This document shows, piece by piece, positions 48,604 through 49,284 of a stretch of 49,284 bases of DNA. Source of the DNA: JALZIF01 sp964584905 (GTDB lineage Bacteria > Gemmatimonadota > Gemmatimonadetes > Gemmatimonadales > Gemmatimonadaceae); NCBI GenBank assembly GCA_964584905.1, contig CAZPCC010000363.1, positions 1 through 49,284 of the forward strand, given 5' to 3'. The notes under the pieces were generated by a model. It worked only from the letters and a program-made list of their open reading frames with translations, searched no databases and was not told the origin of the DNA. The number at the start of each line of letters is the position of its first letter. Position 1 is the stretch's first letter. Both the position numbers and the translations under genes were made by a program.

Positions 48604-49169
48604 TGAGTCTGCTCGACATCCACCTGCTTGGGTCACCAGTTCTCCGTCAGGTGACGGCACCGGTGGAAACGGTTACCGATGAGCTCCGGCAGCTCATCGA
48701 TGACATGTTCGAGACCATGTATGCCGCAGAAGGCATCGGTCTGGCCGCGCCGCAGGTGGGACGCCTCGAGCGAATCGCGGTCATTGATGTGCACGAAGAG
48801 GGAACGGAGCCGTTCGTCGTCATCAACCCGGAGATCGTGCTCGCCGACGGATCCGCGCGCGCGGAGGAAGGGTGCCTTTCAATGCCCGACCTGTACGGCG
48901 ATGTGGACCGGTCGACCCGGATAGTCGTCCGCGCGCTCGATCGCGAGGGGGCTCCGTTCGAGCTGGAAGCACGCGATCTGCTGGCTCGCTGCCTGCAACA
49001 CGAGATAGACCATCTGCACGGCCGGCTGTTCATCGACTATCTCGGACTGCTGAAGCGCCGTGCGATGATGAAGAAGTGGGAGAAGCTTCGCCAAGACGAT
49101 CGCGCGACTACGCGGAAGGTCACGCCGAGGGAAGTCGCCAGGCATCACCACCGCGACGAGGAGCTCTGA
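48603..49169 (+). CDS. def: Peptide deformylase
   Basis: A 188-residue enzyme that removes the N-terminal formyl group from new proteins. The three motifs are intact: GIGLAAPQVG (Gln at 51), EGCLSMP (metal Cys 91) and QHEIDHLHG (metal His 133 and 137, catalytic Glu 134). The Lys/Arg/His-rich tail (KKWEKLRQDDRATTRKVTPR) extends past the catalytic domain. It overlaps yajC by one base and is followed directly by fmt, its pathway partner. Confidence 0.97.
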   Translation: MSLLDIHLLGSPVLRQVTAPVETVTDELRQLIDDMFETMYAAEGIGLAAPQVGRLERIAVIDVHEEGTEPFVVINPEIVLADGSARAEEGCLSMPDLYGDVDRSTRIVVRALDREGAPFELEARDLLARCLQHEIDHLHGRLFIDYLGLLKRRAMMKKWEKLRQDDRATTRKVTPREVARHHHRDEEL

Positions 49170-49284
49170 GTGCGCGTCCTCTTCTGGGGGACATCGGAGT
49201 TCGCCGTACCTTCATTTCGTTCGCTCATTGGCGAAGGATTCGAGGTAGCGGGTGTGGTCACTCAGCCAGACCGCGCAACCGGCC
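49170..49284 (+). CDS. fmt: Methionyl-tRNA formyltransferase (5' part)
   Basis: The first 38 codons of fmt, cut by the end of the window. GTG 49170 is directly after the def stop. The reading begins MRVLFWGTSEFAVPSFRSLI and continues to VAGVVTQPDRATG, matching the conserved N-terminus of the formyltransferase (FxGTPxFAvp...VvtqPDrp.G). The enzyme formylates initiator Met-tRNA. Confidence 0.93.
   Translation, partial: MRVLFWGTSEFAVPSFRSLIGEGFEVAGVVTQPDRATG

Overview
The window looks like a piece of a GC-rich (about 63% by eye), Gram-negative chromosome, most likely Gemmatimonadota or a close relative in the FCB group. This is inference. It rests on two tandem GWxTD-type proteins, a PorX-type response regulator/PglZ protein, an outer-membrane lipid gene set (LpxL-type acyltransferase, MsbA-type exporter), sigma-54 regulation and bactofilin-like and BamA-like envelope proteins. 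The first 120 bases are homopolymer-rich G/T sequence, which suggests a contig edge. I saw no rRNA, tRNA, CRISPR, prophage or insertion sequence.

Layout. 0.2-3.2 kb: a HIRAN-like ORF, an outer-membrane protein, an orphan histidine kinase and a possible VOC-family relic. 3.2-7.9 kb (minus): YjbQ, then acyl-CoA ligase, NYN/OST-HTH protein and 3-methyladenine DNA glycosylase, the last three overlapping. 8.0-14.2 kb (plus): an NtrY-like kinase, three paralogous one-helix mini-proteins, an NtrC-like sigma-54 activator, a bactofilin-like/BamA-like fusion and a DUF4390 protein, ending at a bidirectional hairpin. 14.2-16.3 kb: HNH protein with a possible zinc-ribbon mini-ORF, and a beta-propeller-like lipoprotein. 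16.2-20.5 kb (minus): class A PBP, PHP phosphoesterase, amidohydrolase. 20.8-23.8 kb (plus): tyrS and a gamma-glutamyltransferase. 23.8-31.3 kb (minus): PorX-like, ABC exporter, glycosyltransferase, acyltransferase, DppC-like permease and class V aminotransferase, nearly all overlapping. 31.4-34.9 kb: unknown gene, stand-alone DnaB-like ATPase and a two-subunit sodium:solute symporter. 35.3-41.1 kb (plus): membrane protein, yebC, ruvC-ruvA-aminotransferase-ruvB. 41.2-49.3 kb (plus): two GWxTD proteins, queA, lipoprotein, tgt, yajC, def and the start of fmt.

Three DNA-level signals run across the whole window. (1) Many gaps between genes are filled by short degenerate arrays with a constant 7-bp period but a different unit each time. 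They often touch start or stop codons and sometimes supply the C-terminus of a protein. (2) The octamer CGTCAGGC/GCCTGACG occurs 28 times by hand count, against about 3 expected from composition, and rare TTA leucine codons sit mostly in TTA-GGN. (3) Several genes have a TAnnTT element 6-7 nt before the start codon, as in leaderless transcription. The best candidate for an undescribed protein system is the 8.0-14.2 kb cluster.
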